Shown here: positions 24,396 through 39,600 of the stretch, one piece after another
Layout of the letters: every line of letters begins with the position of its first letter
How positions within the stretch are numbered: position 1 is the first letter of the stretch
Assembly: GCA_012932295.1 (NCBI GenBank)
Contig: JAAONU010000004.1
Coordinates: 13,409,911 to 13,473,910, forward strand
Direction: 5' to 3'
Length of the DNA: 64,000 bases
From: Cyclina sinensis
Lineage: Eukaryota; Mollusca; Bivalvia; Venerida; Veneridae
Notes under the pieces: model-generated
Told to the model about the DNA's origin: nothing
Database searches by the model: none
Seen by the model: the letters and a program-made list of their open reading frames with translations, nothing else
Program-made: the position numbers and the translations under genes

Positions 24396-27300
24396 AAATA
24401 TTTCATCGCACAAAAACTTCAGACATCTGAATGGGGATGCGGACATGAGGTTCAGTAGGACAGCTCTCCATATACTTCGTATAATTGTGCTAAAAATACT
24501 GCAATGTGACTTGACAAAATCTAATTTCAACCTCTAAATGTAATGTTTTTCTGCATTAAACATCTTTTTTTATTTAATTATGCATGATAAAATTTACAAA
24601 AGACACTATCCAATGTATTTTATATACCTGTACTATGTAATACCGATTAAAATTAACAAGTCAAGTTTAATTCTCCACTTGAGAAGCATTTTCTAAGAAG
24701 TAAAATTTTAATATATTTATAAACAAGTTCAACTGACAGAAGAGAGGTGTTAGAACACAAAAACATACACTCATGGGTGCTATAAAAACAATATAAAAAT
24801 AACTTTTAAGCACATGAACATAAAAAAGTTTCACTGGAATGTCCAATTTCCTTGATATGTGTAAAAAACTAAAAAAATACTGAAACTTCTCGTACTTTGA
24901 TACGGATGTCTAGCTTTTTTTAAAGAACAAAATGAAGCTCAGTTTTTAAGTATCATTTAACTCGATGCAACTTTTTCCAGTTAAGATAATTCAATTCTCA
25001 GACTGTTATCTTTAACTTTTATATGTGTTAAGAGACTGAAGAACCAATTGGAATCCATATGGTCTACTCATATACTAAATATACATGTATATGAGGGTTA
25101 CAGTTTTTCAGTTGCTGTACTAGGCATGACAGTTATTCTTTACTCAAAGACATATTCATTTAATACAAAATCTTTTCCCAAAACATCAAACTTTACTGCT
25201 ATTTTCCACCAAACTCCCCTACCCTCTTCCATTTAACAAAAAAAAACCTCTCAATAATGCCTACACAGTAGACAGTTTTCTGACCAATGGAATGACTTCT
25301 CTCTCTCTCTGGTCCTATCTCAACACTAATAAATAACCATATCAACAGCTGTAGATATGGAATCTTTGAATGACTTGAAAAGCAATTCTGGTAAGTATTT
25401 CATTAACGCTTTACTCATAATAATTTTTATTTTCATTAACTTTCAACAAACAATTCTGTTAGACCATTTAACATTAAATATCCTGAAATCAAACCTATCA
25501 AGTATTTAATTGACAAAACTATTCTGACCAAACTTGTATGATACAATAATTATTATGATCTCATGTGTAAACATTGTTTTTTTTTAAAAATAATCCTTTT
25601 GACCTAGATTTTTTTTTGCTTCATTCATACCAAATTTTACAAGCATCTGACAAAAATACTGACCTTGGAGTAAAACCAAAAAGTTTTGGACACTGTAAGT
25701 AAGCCATCAATGTCATTATGTAAAATTGTCTTGAGCATTTTGCAGTGTCGGAAGTAATGTAATTAATATACATGTTACTTTATGCACCTGCTTTTACTTA
25801 CATCGTATTTATATGGTCCCAAAATGCAGAAAAAAAATCGAGTTAAAGGAGCTGGCCCTTAAAATATTTTGTAAATGATTAGATGAGATCATTCCATATC
25901 TAACTATACAAGCAAATAAGGCACTATTTCTAAGAAACAGAAGGGAACGGGCCTATACTAGTACTGGTACAGAAGGGCAATAAAAGTCCTCCACCAATCC
26001 TGTTAAAATATACTGACCAATAACGATGGTACTACACTTGTAGGGTGAACAGAAGGTCTATAATGGGCCTATATTAGAAATGTAAACAGAAGGTAACATT
26101 GGTAAAGTGAACAGATGGGCCATAATGGTTGTTCCTGTATTTGTAGAGTGAACAAAAAGACTCGAAAGGTTCTATAACAAAAGAGTGAACTGAAGCCTGG
26201 TCTCACACGGTTGGGTAAGACATGGGCACCGATGCTCCTTTATACTGAAAGAGTGAATTTTAATGGTCCTGAATGAGCCAAACCTGAAATTCATTGAGAT
26301 CATTCACCCATACAGAAATCTACTACATGTTTAAATTTTATATTTATAGACTGACCTTAACATGTTACTGACATGAAACTAGACCTATTAGACAGTTTTA
26401 GACACATGCACTCTCTTTCAGAATAGAAGCATAGCGATATTATTGTGAAGCTTCTCTTGTACGGGTAATTATAACATAGGAATATGTAATGTGCATCAGA
26501 TTAAAATGTTAACAGTAACTGCGTAGTAATATACTACGATTTTTTTACAATTCTTGAATAGTTTTTGAACTCATTTTTTATAACTACACATATGCAGTCC
26601 TCCCACAATGCTTTCTATCGTAAGTACAATCTAAACTATATTTTTGAAAATATGCATCTACAAAACAGTTTTGGTTTAAAACAAACATTTGCAAATCTCA
26701 CAATTTCAAAAGGTAAGATCTGAATTTTCTGAAAAAATAAGGAGAGATCACTCGGGATTAACAATACTGAGTCAATATAATTGTAGACAAGTTGACATAT
26801 TCCATCCATCCCTACCAAATTCCCCCATCATCTTAAACCCAAGTATGCATAGCAAACCCTTAACATTTCAAGGCAATGGTAAGAATGCTGAGTAACAATA
26901 AGTTAGGCAGATGAAAAATGGTCAGTACGGATTTTATATATCATGTAACTACTTTGTAGAATATAATGTATGAAACAAACACATATATCAAACCAATGAT
27001 ACACCAGATATTTTGAGCAGTGATACAACTATTTGTTTCATAATATAGATACATTTATTCTTCTCATATTTCATTGGAACTTCTAGCAATATACTGTCTT
27101 TATTATACTAGCAGCATGACCGTAACAGCTGCTCTATCAATGTAAGAGATGATTTTAGAGCAAGTGTAATCAAAAAAATCATCTATACCTAATAAAAATG
27201 GAAAGTTATTTGTTTTAAGCCAAATGCTATTTAAACACATATATAAGTCTTTATTTAACATCTAGGGACATCATGCCCAGGCTTGATGTAATTTAGGCAG

Positions 27301-27609
27301 GACCGACATATAAGAAAAACCGTCACACACAGGTATCGTGTAATACCCTGACCCAGTTAAATTTGTCTCATGGTAATAAAATCAATGTGGTGTTCTCATA
27401 ATACAATACTTTTAAGGCCAAGGGAATACATGTTCAGATATAATTAAGAATGTAGCATGAATATGTTATGTATGCATTTATATATTTTGTACTGAAGCCC
27501 ACTACAAAATGTGTTCAATTTCAATCAATTTTGTTCAGAACTGAAAATCACAGAATAAAATGGCAAAATCTGGTCATTACTCGATCATTTTGCATCCTAA
27601 CTTACTGTC
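24396..27609. other. Spacer and probable 3' UTR of the RhoGAP gene
   Basis: No gene seen. A degenerate tandem region (about 26030-26200) repeats 'tag.gtgaacagaagg' at uneven spacing. The first good minus-strand poly(A) signal below the RhoGAP stop is AATAAA (complement of 27250-27255), which would give a 3' UTR of roughly 350 bases. Confidence 0.45.
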
Positions 27610-30600
27610 TCATCTAAACATGTTTTTATATTCTAAAAGAACAAATTCCACAATGCGACTTTGGTACACCATGCTTGTTGCCAGGTTCTGGTGCTGTACC
27701 TCGGGCCAGATCAACGTTGGTCCAAACACGATAGCCAGCTGGTGGGCAGCCATCTTGTTTTCTTTACTCTTCTCTGTCACTCTGTTAACATGTAAGTATT
27801 ATATATAGTATTAATACAGATGGCATTTGAAGGGGGACCAAAATGGATATTTACTACAATATTGTCACTTAAATACTCGAAAGTGTACAGTAACAAAAAT
27901 GTGGTTCAACTGAGAATATTGCATGAGATTCCCCGTTAAATAGCGGTGACATGGTTCCCGCACAGCTAAAACGTTCGCCTATTGTTTGTTTAGTTAGAAT
28001 GGGAGACTAGACCAGTTAACATAACATTAGTATTGATTTATGATGTAACACCTTTAACTACGAGACTTACGTGATTTCGAAAGAAAATAAATTTATTTAT
28101 TTCAATTCTAAAATAATTTATATTATTACAGACAGCATTTAAAGGAGGACCAAAATGGATATTTACTACAATACTGCTTGTTGACATGGGCTTCCAAGAA
28201 GACATTTAATAGTATGTGAATCAGGTAAAAACTAGATAGACATGGGTATATGGACACAGCAAATTATCTATACCCTACTACTCATTGTGACTTAGTATCT
28301 GTAGGAATACATTGCCTTTGCTTTATTTCAAAGAACATAATTATAAAACATATTTATCACAGCTGCAGTCAAATTTATGCAGCTATCACTATTTTTCAAA
28401 AAGACTTCAACTTTGCTTCTGTATCTGTTCTCTATCTGATGGGAATTAACTCTTTTCTGGAGAAAAGAATTTGTCCCAATATTACAAGCAAATATTCCAG
28501 AAAATCATAATCACTCCACAATTTATTCAGTTTTACTTACTTTGTCAAGTGTTTAAACAGTACTTTGACGGTTTCATAATTTGGTTTTGGCAATTCTTCA
28601 ATAGTCGCTTTTATTCCTTTTGACCTTTCTGCTGCTTTTTCATTCACTGAAATGTTAAGCATATCTAATGTCAGCTTTCAGTTGCCATAGAAAAGCAATG
28701 TCCCTTAAATCTGTCTAGAAGGTAGCCCACATACTTACTGAGAAGTGTTACCAAGCAATACCAGTAGCTGTAACATCATTGCAAACATATAAATGTTTAT
28801 GGTATTCTAACAGTGGCTTATCAAGGTTTTATACCCAGCAATCCACAGGAATATTTGCACTAAAATCCATTATAAAGTTTGTATGTTTTTTGGAGAAGTC
28901 TTTCTGAACATCATTCTATCTCTATGACAACATGGATCCTTTACTTGGGTTATATGCACCACTGTAACAAGTTAGAAAACTGACAAATTACATATTGCCT
29001 TAATAAACTCACATCAAAATCTTAAAATAAACTACAAAACAGTCCAAGAAGAGCACCCTTCATTAGCAATATATGTCCAAAATTAAGAGATGAAATTGAA
29101 CATCCCTTTAGAATAGCATAAAGTTATCAGTTTTAACTCAAAGGAAGATCCACTATCTTGCTGAAATGAATACATCCTCAACATCATGATTTATCGCTAT
29201 GCATTCCCAAGATTTCGCTTAAACAGAGAAGATGGGCAAAACATAATATTTCCCTCTGAAAGTAAAGAGTTTGTTATTTGACTGATAACTTAACAGCTAT
29301 ACTCACAAAAATGTTTGAGAAATTTATCAAATAGGGCAAAGGTGAAGAGAGGATCTTTCAGCTCCCTGAAGAATAACTTTAAAGCTCCTGTGAGGACATT
29401 CAAATCCCATATTGGCTCATCAAGGTTATATGGTTCCCCTGAAACATAAACAATGGACCATTTAAAGCATTTCTGTTTTTTGTTTTTTCAGTGAACTTCA
29501 ATTTACTACACAAAACAGTGTATATTTAAATCCAAGGTACGTTTAATAGCTGAACTAAAGGGTACTTTTAACAATATAAATGTCCCCTGCTGCAAAAAAT
29601 TAACACCTTTCATTGAAAAATGATATGTTTATCACACCTGATGCCATATAAAAACAAAAAAAGACTTTCGACTATTTAAAACAATTAGATGTTTTTGAAA
29701 AGTTTCTTGTTCCACTTATAAATCCAGAAAAACCTTTTTTCCAGTTTTTTGTTCTTTACTATAGTATAATTTTGCAGCCTTCTTTTATGAAAATTTTCTA
29801 TCATTCCAGACTCATGAGGTCTGAAAACAAAAGATATATAAGAGTAAAAGCAAACAAGTGAGCAATGATGCCTTAAAAAACCCACCTGAGTATAACTGCA
29901 AAGAAAGAAAAGTGCCATTTAATGGATTTATCATCAAGATAAAAGAGAAAGAACTAAACAAGGGGAATAATTTCAACAATATTAGTAGAGGTCAACTAGG
30001 CAATGCTTCAAATCAAATTTCAGAGGTCTGAACATCATGGCCTCTGATTAGACAATGCTTTGTGCTAATTTTCAGAACTCTGGGCCATGTGGTTTCACAC
30101 AAGTGGAATTGTGAAGGTTTTTCCTCCACACATGTATTTCTATGCAAAACATAAGATTTTCATAGTATATCTACATGTATGTAAAACAGGTGACCCCTTC
30201 AGGGAGCTTATAATGACCTCAGGGTCATCAGTTGAACATTTGTAGATAGTGCTACACATCAAATTTTAACAATCTCATCCTTGCAGATTCTAAAAAAGCA
30301 AATTTTTAAAGGGTTTACCTATGATATACTATGTAAAACATCTTACCCCATGGGGAAGCCAAATGATCACAGGGGTAAAGTTTGAATAATCATGATACAG
30401 GCTTTATGCCAGACTTCAGAATTCTGGGCCGTTCGGTTTTGTACAAGAAGATCCTCTATATGTCTATCTAAAACATGCGTCCCCTTGGGCAGGGTCAATA
30501 TGATCCACAGGGACATAATCCAACTTAATATGGCAGAGGTCATCTAGACAATGCTACACACCAAATTTCAGAGCTCTAGGCCTTGTGTTTTTGCACAAGA

Positions 30601-33600
30601 AAATTCTTTGAATGATTTTGGAAAAGGTTTATGCAGGGAACATCACTGCATGGTTCTATCATCTAGTCATTTAGATGCTGTTGAAATAAAAAACTGATGA
30701 GGCACGACGGACCTGGGGTGATCAAAAAAAGGTCACCCTGAGCACAATGTGCTCATGTCAGCAATAAATATATATACTGACTTACTTATACATACTGTTT
30801 TCATGAAAAGTAACAGGAAAACTAACAACTTTTTTTATATTATCCTACCTTGGTCTACCATACATCTTAACTTCTGTATCTGAGATATATTGCCACCAAT
30901 TCTGTATATACCTTCATGATCTAAACCTGTAAAACACTTTCTTTTCATAATTCTGCTCTGAAACTACAACACTGCCATATTATATTACTATGTATTGACT
31001 TGTCATTAAATTCTGAAAATTAACCAAAAAAAAACAAACTTTTTCTCCCCATAAAATAAGTGACTGCTGGAACTTTAACCTGTATAGCACAATGCCTAAA
31101 TTCGATTTCGAAATACAGGAAGAATACTCTCCAAGTTCTTGTCTTTCACTGGATAATAATATGTACTATTTTTAACTGACATTCTTAAATCTTGTTTCAT
31201 CCAGGTAAAAACAGGAAGACAAGCAGTTCCTGCCTCGTCATCTTAGATGTATGTAAGGTAATTTATTATACCAGAAGCCAGAGTTCCCTATCTCTCCCAA
31301 AAAGTGCGGATGGAGATGACTTTAAATATAAATTCAAGCTTCAATAATCATACTGATTTTATTTAATAAATATAGATGAAGATCAAAGTTTACCTCTTTT
31401 TTCAATAGCATCTATTGATCGCATTACAAACATTGGCACTTTTGATCTTTCTTTGGCACATAACTGTTTTATATCAGCACCAAACACTGCATCTAAAAAT
31501 AAGAAAAGAACCCATTTATACCCAAGTAAAATATACATTCATCCCACAAAAGAAAACGCACACTTTGCTCCATTGTAAAATCTACTTAGCACAAACTCTG
31601 CGCAATGGTAATAGCAATATAACAAGCAAAAAATATAGCGCATAATAAAACATTAAACCTGAGCTAAATTTTAAACAGTCATTCCAATGTATCATATACA
31701 ATGTATATATGTATATGTAACAGTACTGACACCAAAGTATCTGAAAATCAGGTATGAACTGTAACATTTTTTTTAATCAGTCCCTTATTTGTGTTTAAAG
31801 AGTTTATTAATCTATGTACCTTTAAAAATTTCTGAAAATCTTGCTGACATAACATCAATTTTCAATCTTTGGTCGTATACAATTTGTTAACCTTAGTAAT
31901 ACACACCTTTATAAATACCCTTCCTGTTAACCTTAGAAATACACACCTTCATAAATACTCTTCTTGTTAACCTTGACATACAAACTTTTGTAAACACCCT
32001 TCTTGTTTATCTTAGTTATACACACCTTTATAAATACTCTTCTTGTTAACCTTAGTCATACACACCTTTGTAAATACCATTCTCGTTAATCTTAGTAATA
32101 CACACCTTTGTAAACATCCTTCTTGTTAACCTTAGTCATACACACCTTTATAAATACTCTTCTTGTAAACCTTAGTCATACATACCTTTGTAAATACCAT
32201 TCTCGTTAATCTTAGTAATACACACCTTTATAAATACCATTCTCGTTAACCTTGACATACAAACTATTGTAAATACCATTCTTGTTAATCTTAGTAATGC
32301 ACACTTTTATAAATACTCTTCTTGTTAACCTTATTCATACACACTTTTTTTAAATACTCTTTTTGTTAACCTTGAAATACAAACTTTTGTAGATACCCTT
32401 CTTGTTAACCTTAGTCATACACACCTTTGTAAACACCCTTCTTGTTCACCTTAGTCATACACACCTTTGTAAACACCCTTCTTGTTAACCTTAGTCATAC
32501 ACACGTTTATAAATACCCTTCTTATTAACCTTAGGCATACACACCTTTAAAAATACTCTTCTTCTTAACCTGTCATACACACCTTTATAAATACCCTTCT
32601 CGTTTACCTTAGTTATAGGCACCTTTATAATAACCTCCTCATTAACCTTAGTCATACACACCTTTATAAATACCCTTCTCATTAACCTTAGTCATACACA
32701 CCTTTATAATAACCTTCTCATTAACCTTAGTTATACACACCTTTAAAAATACTCTTCTTCTTAACCTTAGTCATACACACCTTTATAAAAACCTTCTCAT
32801 TAACATTTGTCATACACACCTTTAAAAAATACTTTTCTTCTTAACCTCAGTCATACACACCTTTATAAAAACCTTCTCATTAACCATAGTCATACACACC
32901 TTTAAAAATACTCTTCTTCTTAACCTTAGTCATGCACACCTTTATTAATACACTTCTTGCTAACCTTTGTCATACACACCTTTAAAAATACTCTGCTTCT
33001 TAACCTTAGTCATACACACCTTGATAAATACCCTTCTCATTAACCTTAGTCATACACACCTTTATAAATACCCTTCTCATTAACCTCAGTCATACACTCC
33101 TTTAAAAATACTCTTTTTCTTAACCTTAGTCATACACACCTTTATAAATACCCGTCTAATTAACCTTAGTCATACACACCTTTATAAATACCCTTCTTGC
33201 TAACCTTTGTCATACACACCTTTATAAATACCCTTCTTTATCAGTTTTTCTTTGTCACTTCTGTTGGTTATGAATCTTTCAAGAACATTCTTTATTTTGC
33301 CTTTCCTTTCCAATGTTCCAGAATCTGACTGTTTTCTACTGTGACTTTTATCTGAAGCAACATGAAAAGAAATAATGATGTCTTCTGTGGTAATGATATA
33401 GCTAATGTAACTATCAATTTTACATTACTGAATATGTAACTTTGATTTTAATTACAAAAATCTCATCAAAGCCTCCATAGGAAAGAAAAGAGCTCTGTGG
33501 GGAAATCTATGTTAAAATCAACATATTCAAAAATTGTGTTTCAGGGAAACATGAGTTCTACATGAGCAGTATATGATGGACCTGATCACACTTCTTTACC

Positions 33601-36600
33601 TCTCACTTTATATATTTGTCAAGATATGTTAACAATGTATGGAATACTAGAAATGTCTTATACCTGTTTCAGAAGCACCATAGATAGATATGCATAGTAT
33701 GTTTTGGTGAAAATTTAACTAAAAATGCTATTTGACTTGACAGAAGACTAGAAATGTGTCCATAGGACACAGATGCCCCCACTCAACCTAGCTACTCATA
33801 TAGCTAGCAATATGGCCACGAGATAGTCATACAGGCTGAATCATTAATAAGATTGGTTTAACAAAATGACAACTATAAGAAACCTGTTGTGGTGTGAAGA
33901 CTCAAAATACTGTCTCCAACACTGTGACCAATGGATGAATATTATCCTTCACAATTCTGTATACATAGTTGGACATTCTTGGAGTTTGCAGATGGTAAAC
34001 AGGTGTTTTCATGTCTAATTTGTGCTAAGTTCCTAAGTTATATGTTCTGTAAGTCGGCTGTTTATAAAATGTCCATTGTCATCTAAATAGCAAACAATTT
34101 TAGGCAATTGTTGAAACAAAATTTCACCATTTCCATACTTAAATGTTGAATTCTGCTTAAGCTGGTGCTAACGGGCGTGGACGCTAACTTGCATTTTCCA
34201 TTACTGTTCATGAACATGCTCATTCGGACATGCTCGGACGGACGGTAGACAAGGGCAAATCTAAATGCCCTCCCCAGAGTGGAGGAATAAAAAAAGACTA
34301 AACACAAGAAGCAACAATTTAGCACAAACTATCACTGTGACCTTGACCTCTGACCTACTGACTTCTAATTCAAAAGCAATCAGTTGCTGGTCATGCCTAA
34401 TGTTCCTAACAAGTTTTGTGTACCCAAACCTGGGTGCTCTACAGTTATTAATCAGACAGGCTGTCACCTTGACCTAGTAACCTTAAAATCAACAGAAGTC
34501 ATCTAGTGAACACAACAAATAACCTTATGAAGTTTAACAAACCTAGGCCCAAATGTCTGCCAGTTATTGATTGGACAGATTTTACCAAGGTGGCCACTGT
34601 CCCAATGACCTTTGATCAACCTCAAAATCAATATGTGTCATCTCCTGGTCATGCTCATAACTTTATGAAGTTTCATGAAACTAGGCCAAAGCATTTGCCA
34701 GTTATAGATCAGACAAAATGATTGGACCATTTAAATACATATATAATGTAATGTATAGCAGTAATGCTATATGTCTCCCCTATTCAAGCGAAGGCATAAA
34801 AAGTTTTTAATACTAAATATGCAAACGTTTTTGCCTATCTCTTCTTGATATGTCTTTATTTCTATGCTAAATGGGCACTGAAAAAGACTACCAAAATGTA
34901 CAAACTGGCAGCTGTTAAAGTAATTAAAGTTTTTGCATTACCTTTAAATGAAGGTTTTCTGATCACTTTATCCACTTCTGGTGTCAGGGAGTTAGCAGTT
35001 ACCTGTCCTGTACTTAAAACTTCTGGACTGCCACCCTGAAATTCACAGAATAAGTTTAGCATTACAGCCCTAAATTTTCAAAATAGACTTGTCCATCATT
35101 GACTGTGGACATACCCATTTGTCTACAGGTATACAGGTATATAATGATAACTTAATAGGATAACATACAATGATATACACAACAGACCATTATTAAACTG
35201 CATTGGCCACAGAGGAAAAACAATAGTTGACAGATGGTGAAAGGTTAAATTGTACACAGTATAACTTCTCTTACTAATACTTCTGCACAGTTAATACTTC
35301 TCTATCACAGCCATATGCTTTGTTTCCTCCTGTGAAATTATTAATCAAATCAGCAAAAAAATGTTGACTTCTCAGCAAGAACCATTACTTTGTCTCTCAA
35401 ACATTGTTTCCTTCACAGAGACTGACTGAAGTTTCATGCATATTCATGGAAAGAATAAGAAAAAATTCAACATATGTATTTCACACTCATCTAGTAAGGA
35501 GCAAATGAAAAGACTAGAACTGTGTCCATAGGACACGGATGCCCCCACTATGCATAAGTGCTCATAAACAAGAGCATGTATATCCTGTATGTAAGATTTT
35601 TTCTGTACATATACCTAAAATGATCTACAGGTAACCTTATGTACATGTTAAATTAAATTACAAATGTAAAATTTATATGTTCAATTATTTATATGGTATA
35701 TAGTGAAAAAATCAACAAAGGGCCATAATTCTGTTAAATATGGTCACAGCTAAAATTCCTTCCTTTACTACCATCTACACATTAAAGCTGTTCATCCCTG
35801 GAAGTTTAAGCAAAATCTGCCATCCGGTTTAAGAGGAGTTGCGTTCACAAAATTTCTATATGGTATATAGTGAAAAAATCAACAAAGGGCCATAATTCTC
35901 TTAAATTTGGTTGCAGCAAAAATTCCTTCCTTTACTTTGATCTACACATTAAGGTTGTTCATCCCTGGAAGTTTAAGCAAAATCTGCCATCCGGTTTAAG
36001 AGGAGTTGCGTTCACAAAATTTCTATATGGTATATAGTGAAAAAATCAACAAAGGGCCATAATTCTCTTAAATATGGACACAGCAAAAATTCCTTCCTTT
36101 ACTACCATCTACACATTAAGGTTGTTCATCCCTGGAAGTTTAAGCAAAATCTGCCATCCAGTTTAAGAGGAGTTGCGTTCACAAAATTTCTAGTGAAAAA
36201 ATCAACAAAGGGCCATAAATCTGATAAATTTGGTCGCAGCAAAAATTCCTTCCTTTACTACCATCTACACATTAAGGTTGTTCATCCCTGGAAGTTTAAG
36301 CAAAATCTGCCATCCAGTTTAAGAGGAGTTGCGTTCACAAAATTTCTAGTGAAAAAATAAACAAAGGGCCATAAATCTGTTAAATTTGGTCGCAGCAAAA
36401 ATTCCTTCCTTTACTACCATCTACACATTAAGGTTGTTCATCCCTGGAAGTTTAAGCAAAATCTGCCATCCGGATTAAGAGGAGTTGCGTTCACAAGATT
36501 TCGGGACATACGGACAGACGTACGGACGGACGGACGGAAGGACAAGTGCAACGCTATATGCTCCCCACTTTGTGGGGGCATAAAAACAGGGACTGATTGT

Positions 36601-39600
36601 TACAAAAATGTTTCAAAACCAGTGGTTTACCAATTCTTGTATTCGTGTATGTATTTTTATAAACCATTCTTGCATTTCCGTCTCATCATTTGCTTGTAAT
36701 AGTATCACGCCCTCTGGACAATTGATCTGAAACCAAATTTTAATTAAATTTACAGAAAATGAGAAAAGCTTTATAATTTGAAGATATTAACTCACTGATA
36801 TAGACCTCCACAAAGGGAACAAAACTTAAGGACAACAGTAACTATACAAAAGGGCTACAACAAAGCTCTCTACGTGCATAGTGTTCAAGAATCAGAAGAC
36901 TTTCAAAACATCTCATATTTCCAATATATTCTTAGCTCTTGTTACCACGGTGTTCATATAGCTGTAACCGTCCGAACAATTCTTTACAGCTTTTTCTACT
37001 TAAACAAAGCAAAACATACAAACATGGGACAGGTAGCTCAGTACTTACTCCGATCGTATTTTTCTTGCTGGTGTAATTTCCAGTATCTTTATCAACACTA
37101 CACGTTGCCAGCGATACCAGCTGATCGTATTTCCCATGTGGCTGTCCAGGCTTGGGCTGGGCGGATTTCTGGTCTTTGTAGAACACAAGGTTTGAACCAC
37201 CAAGTTTTATATATGTCATTGCCCACTTCTTGCTGTTAATAGGCAAGATTAAATTGTGTTCATATTCAAAACAACCAAGATGAACAACATGTAGTCATGA
37301 TAAATGCAGAGAACTCAGTGAATGTTGTATCCTAATGTAATTATCTGTTAAAACCAATATTTTCAAATCAATTGCTTTTGAACTGCTTTTGATCACTGCT
37401 GTAAACTGATATGTGTTCTGAAGTCTGGCGGATAAATATAGAGTCAATGTGGTAAAATTTTGCAGAAGCAGTTTTCTGGTAGAACATTACTTACTACATA
37501 TCTACAACATGGTACTCACTCACAATACACCTCCCCTATGTTATTCTGCATAATGACATTAAATCATTTTGGGTTTCACATATACTAATGTCACATCACT
37601 TGTTATTACACTATGACCCTGTTACATGTGACCACATTACGATAAAAATCTCTAGTGGCATGTTCCTTTCTTATTTGAAATTTAACACTGTGTTCATATA
37701 AAAAAGATGAAGTGCTTCTAATCCTTTATAATAAAAGGAGACTTACGATGGTTTTTTCCCATTTGAAAACCTACATTTATTCAACCAGCCTTCAATAGGT
37801 TCCTGAAAATAGTAATATGCTAAATTTTTTTAAATGTGTACCTATTTTGTACTGAACATATGGATATTGAAGAGTGTATCTGGAACTGAAGTAATGAGAA
37901 AACCAAAGTGTTTTACAATAACACATAATCATTGTCTTGAAAACTATGCAACAATTCTTAATTTAATCATTATAGTTATGTACATAACAGATATCTCTGT
38001 CTTATAGGAAACTCAACTCTGTTATTTTCTGAACATCATTTTTTTTTAAATCTAAACAGGACAGTGAAATTCAAACATCAAAACAATGTATCAGACATTT
38101 TCAAATGTATAAGACAGAAGGAAATTAGAATGTGCTCATAAAAACATTCTTTGGTCTTTCAGTACCATCTGCAGAGAATGGAAGATGCATAACTGTAATC
38201 AAACAAGATAGCCTTGATGGCCATAAAGCACTCACCATTATATGTATGTATGCATGTTATATGCAATATATTCACTGAAATTTGTCATAAATATGACAGA
38301 TATTAGATGTCAAGGAAAATAAGCCCTACCCTTGGTTGTCATGTTTTTCATCGCTCACACTACATTTCAGTTTATATGAAGGGTCACATCAGAAACATTT
38401 GTTCCAAATAATTTTCAAATCATGCCAGCAGTTTATAAGAAGATTTTTAAAGTTTTTCATATAAACATATAAGGAAAAAGCTCCACCCATGGTGGCCATT
38501 TAATTTAAGAGATCCCAATAAATCTCACATTTATATTAAGGGTCACCAAAGGAACACTTGTGCTAAATTATTTTCTAATCAGTCAAGGGATTGCTGAAGA
38601 GAAGAAGGTTTTACTTATTTGGTTGCCATAGCAGCCAGAGATCTGCTTGGAACTCAATAAATTTTACAAATCTTAAAGGGTAGTATACATGAAACATGCT
38701 GGTATAGTGTGGTTGAAAGAGGTCCTGTGTCTTCAAGGGAGACTTTTTTGAAAGCTATTGCTGATAGACAGATGGATGCCATACGCCTGGCACCAGTTGA
38801 TCATTATGGCTCAGGGGAGATGTTTTTTGAAAGCTATTGCTGATAGACAGATGGATGCCATACACTAGGCACCAGTTGATCATTATAGCTCACTTGAGGC
38901 TATTGACTCAGGTGAGCTAAAGATGCTATCCTTCAAAAATATCAGATCCATACTCAATATTCAAATGATCAAGTTTCAAGTGTTAACTCCTATGTTCTTA
39001 ATTTTAATCATCTATAATTAAATAATGGCTGAGTTTGTAATGAAAGACTCAATAATAAACTCTATTACTGATCTCCAAGTATTATTTAACTTGAAACCTG
39101 AGTGAAAATTCAGATTTTTATATAAGATAATCCTTTTACTTCTTCTAATTACTATGTATTTAACATGGTTTGGGGAACAATTTCTTACAACTTATAATTA
39201 TAAACCCCACAATTGACTGCTTCCTACAATTGCTACCCCTGTCTTCTCTTTACCAATGAACAATCAATAACACACAAAGAATAACTGGAAGAAGGAAATA
39301 TTGAAACATCCTTATAAGTTGGATATATGTTACAGAAAACAACACCTTTGTGAGACTGAACTTTACACATAGAATGCTGCAAAACAATGGATTAACAGAC
39401 AGCTTGTCCAACAGATTAATAGATTAGGTCCCAATAAATATGCATCCCTTAAAAGTAACAGTAACACTTGGGCATGAAACAATAACAATAACACTGAAAC
39501 AAGACAGTCTGCTTTTCATAGAAAGCAATTATGGAACAGTTAGTAAAATTACAAGGGTAAACCTCAACCTCTTGGTGATAAAATATAGGATAAAATGAAC

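Noticed and set aside
32491..32682. Minus-strand frame with KGIYKGVYD-like repeats
   Set aside because: It is the 40-bp splice-donor minisatellite, echoing the end of the RhoGAP exon; not an independent gene.
31883..33240. CRISPR-like regular spacing
   Set aside because: Units are contiguous with no unique spacers, the host is an animal, and the units derive from an exon end.
36037..36360. 107-residue open frame with internal repeats
   Set aside because: It lies wholly within the five-unit tandem array at 35510-36585 and repeats with it.
36874..37239. 121-residue plus-strand frame
   Set aside because: It is the antisense shadow of the RhoGAP PH-domain exon at 37049-37232.
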